This document shows, one piece after another, positions 62,407-64,000 of a stretch of DNA of 64,000 bases. A model generated the notes under the pieces. The model saw nothing but the letters and a program-made list of their open reading frames with translations, made no database searches and was not told where the DNA came from. Origin of the DNA: Streptococcus parauberis NCFD 2020 (GTDB taxonomy: Bacteria; Bacillota; Bacilli; Lactobacillales; Streptococcaceae); the NCBI RefSeq assembly GCF_000187935.1, contig NZ_AEUT02000001.1, positions 1,240,001 to 1,304,000 of the forward strand. The letters run 5' to 3'. Positions within the stretch are counted from its first letter, which is position 1, and each line of letters starts with the position of its first letter. The position numbers were made by a program, and so were the translations under genes.

Positions 62407-63931
62407 TACGGACCACGTCAATGATACTGCCATCACGATATTCAATTAAGGCAACAACCTTATCACCATATTCGATATCATCTGGTTGTCCAACAATTGA
62501 ATAAGCTTTTTCTTTTAATTCTGCCACAGTAAATTGGGGAACTTTTAATGATTTAAAATGCTCAACTAAGTCAGGACGGTTTGGATTGATTGCAATACCA
62601 ACTTCTGTTACGATAACGTCGACACTTGTACCAGGAGTGATAACAGTATTAACTTTATCAACAAAGGTTGGAATGCGTCCACGAACAAGTGGTGAAATAA
62701 CTAAACTCATTTTGGCAGCAAAAGCTGTATCACAATGTCCACCTGATGCTCCACGAATAACACCATCAGAACCTGTCATAACATTAACATTAAAGTCTGT
62801 ATCAACTTCTAATGCTGATAAAACACAGGTATCTAATTGATTGATTACAGAGCCTTTACTCAATGGTGAGGCATACATGTTGGCATCAATTTCATAATGC
62901 TGACTATTTTTATCTAAGGAAATTGCTGATGGATGGTCAAAGTCCTGAACGTCAAGAATCTTTTCAACCAGGCCTTCCTCAAGTAATTCAACCATTGCGT
63001 TGGTAATTCCACCAAGTGCAAAACTTGCAGTAATACCGTCTTTAATCATTTGTTCACGCATGTAACGTGTTACAGCTAGAGATGCACCACCAGTACCTGT
63101 TTGGAAAGAAAATCCTTCCTTGTAATATGGTGAATTAGTTATCACCTCAGAAGCATATTGAGCAATCAAAAGTTCTTTCGGATTTTTTGTAAAACGTGTT
63201 GCACCTTTTGCTATGCCATCTGGATTCCCTATTTCATCGACAACAACTACATAATCAACATCCGTTTGTGGGATTGAAATTGGAGTGTTAGGATATGGCA
63301 TCAAGGTATCTGTGATAATAACCACCTGATCAGCATATTTAGCATCAATCATAGCATAACCTAAAGAACCACAAGTTGCTTTCCCTTTTGTTCCATTAGC
63401 ATTACCATAAGCATCCGAACTTGGCGCACCTAAGAATGCAACGTCGATATGCACATCCCCAGCTGCGATAGCACGCGCACGACCACCATGTGAACGGATA
63501 ACTACAGGATTTTCCATGATTCCGGCTGAAATTGCAGCTCCTACTTTATCGCGTAATCCTGAAGAAGTAATATTTGTTACGACACCATTTTTAATATGAT
63601 CAATTAGTGGTTCATGCACATTTGCAATTGAACTTGGCGCAATTGAGATATTTTTAATACCCATTGCAGCAATTTGTGCAAGAACCATATTCATAACGTA
63701 ATCACCTTCACGGAAGTGATGGTGAAAAGAGATTGTCATACCATCTTTCAAACCGGTTTTTTCAATCACTTCACGAATGGATGATACTAATTTCTCATCA
63801 CGTGGTTTAACTGGTTTAATGAGACGACTTGCTTCATTATATTCTTTTACATTTGCTAATTCACCGTCAAATACGCCGTATTGATCAGCATATTTTTGAG
63901 GAATGTCACGTTTCACCTTATTTTCAACCAT
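62399..63931 (-). CDS. citF: Citrate lyase alpha subunit (citrate:acetyl-ACP transferase)
   Basis: Exchanges acetyl for citryl on the lyase acyl carrier protein. The 510 residues are typical, with GMTISFHHHFREGDYVMNMV near the start, RSHGGRARAIAAGDVHIDVA, and the C-terminal TEVGIAINPNRPDL. The start at 63931 follows GAGGAGGA and overlaps the citE stop as TAATG. It works with CitE (beta) and CitD (gamma) to cut citrate into acetate and oxaloacetate. Confidence 0.95.
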   Translation of the reverse strand: MVENKVKRDIPQKYADQYGVFDGELANVKEYNEASRLIKPVKPRDEKLVSSIREVIEKTGLKDGMTISFHHHFREGDYVMNMVLAQIAAMGIKNISIAPSSIANVHEPLIDHIKNGVVTNITSSGLRDKVGAAISAGIMENPVVIRSHGGRARAIAAGDVHIDVAFLGAPSSDAYGNANGTKGKATCGSLGYAMIDAKYADQVVIITDTLMPYPNTPISIPQTDVDYVVVVDEIGNPDGIAKGATRFTKNPKELLIAQYASEVITNSPYYKEGFSFQTGTGGASLAVTRYMREQMIKDGITASFALGGITNAMVELLEEGLVEKILDVQDFDHPSAISLDKNSQHYEIDANMYASPLSKGSVINQLDTCVLSALEVDTDFNVNVMTGSDGVIRGASGGHCDTAFAAKMSLVISPLVRGRIPTFVDKVNTVITPGTSVDVIVTEVGIAINPNRPDLVEHFKSLKVPQFTVAELKEKAYSIVGQPDDIEYGDKVVALIEYRDGSIIDVVRNV

Positions 63932-64000
63932 TATAAATCCTCCTCAGTCATTAGCCCTGCTGCTTTGGCTAACATAATGACACGCTCTGCACGTTCAACA
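63931..64000 (-). CDS. citE: Citrate lyase beta subunit, C-terminal end only
   Basis: The last 22 codons in the window read VERAERVIMLAKAAGLMTEE and then DL and stop. This matches the C terminus of CitE, and CitE is expected just upstream of citF. The gene continues beyond base 64000. Its stop overlaps the citF start by one base. Confidence 0.75.
   Translation of the reverse strand, partial: VERAERVIMLAKAAGLMTEEDL

Noticed and set aside
1..64000. tRNA or rRNA genes, phage or integrative element attachment sites
   Set aside because: None seen; no cloverleaf, rRNA segment, integrase or intact transposase was recognised on either strand.

Overview
The window is low-GC Firmicute chromosome and reads as Streptococcus. 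Support comes from CppA, the scr and sus sucrose loci, the efp-asp23-nusB and rpsF-ssb-rpsR operons, and PepX with the streptococcal GKSYLG serine motif. MutY, MutS2, RnhC, UvrA and CppA closely resemble pyogenic-group proteins as I remember them. The citrate lyase cluster and the secreted cyclodextrin/starch system also fit that group (S. pyogenes, S. uberis, S. parauberis, S. iniae relatives). I cannot fix the species from sequence alone.

Layout. 1-3.6 kb: sucrose PTS gene scrA (3' part missing at the window edge) diverging from scrB-scrR across an operator-rich spacer. 3.9-7.1 kb: leftward pepP, comEB, efp, asp23, nusB. 7.1-12.6 kb: uvrA leftward, then corA and a DUF1129 membrane protein rightward. 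12.7-13.5 kb: a tandem array made from the 3' end of rpsR, its terminator and two further hairpins. 13.4-14.6 kb: rpsF-ssb-rpsR. 14.7-15.5 kb: a compact leftward transcription unit with a consensus promoter and two tiny ORFs sharing the string ARYKNGD, with no recognised function. 15.5-29.6 kb: housekeeping genes (mutY, trxA, mutS2, cvpA, zapA, rnhC, lepB, recD2, dinB, pflB, a GNAT enzyme). 29.7-37.4 kb: a leftward starch/cyclodextrin operon (secreted CGTase-like amylase, binding protein, two permeases, cytoplasmic neopullulanase). 37.6-44.4 kb: beta-lactamase-like hydrolase, cppA, a TauE/SafE permease, glpF, pepX. 44.5-45.2 kb: two XRE regulators. 45.4-52.3 kb: a sus-type ABC sucrose/fructan operon with a ROK fructokinase. 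52.5-57.3 kb: an accessory, decaying stretch (broken response regulator, frameshifted lipoprotein, secreted CHAP hydrolase, remnant of a type VII secretion effector module). 57.5-58.6 kb: a padR-regulated membrane gene. 58.7-64 kb: pckA converging on oadA-citX-citF-citE.

Working together. Sucrose can enter by the ScrA PTS (cut by ScrB) or by the Sus ABC transporter (cut by SusH, fructose phosphorylated by the ROK kinase). Starch is converted outside the cell by the CGTase-like enzyme, imported by MalX/C/D, and opened inside by the neopullulanase. No ABC ATPase lies in the window, so a shared MsmK-type ATPase encoded elsewhere is presumed. Citrate lyase yields oxaloacetate, which OadA or PckA can decarboxylate. 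cre-like, LacI-type and Rex-like sites in front of these genes point to carbon and NADH control.

The most unusual observations are the rpsR-derived tandem hairpin array, the ARYKNGD small-ORF transcription unit, a set of apparently leaderless genes whose -10 box lies 6-7 bases before the ATG, an uvrA ribosome binding site separated from its start by a hairpin, a promoter built into the pflB terminator, and a MutY without iron-sulfur cysteines. Coordinates and motifs were read by eye. Family assignments rest on recognised motifs and remembered homologues, not on searches.
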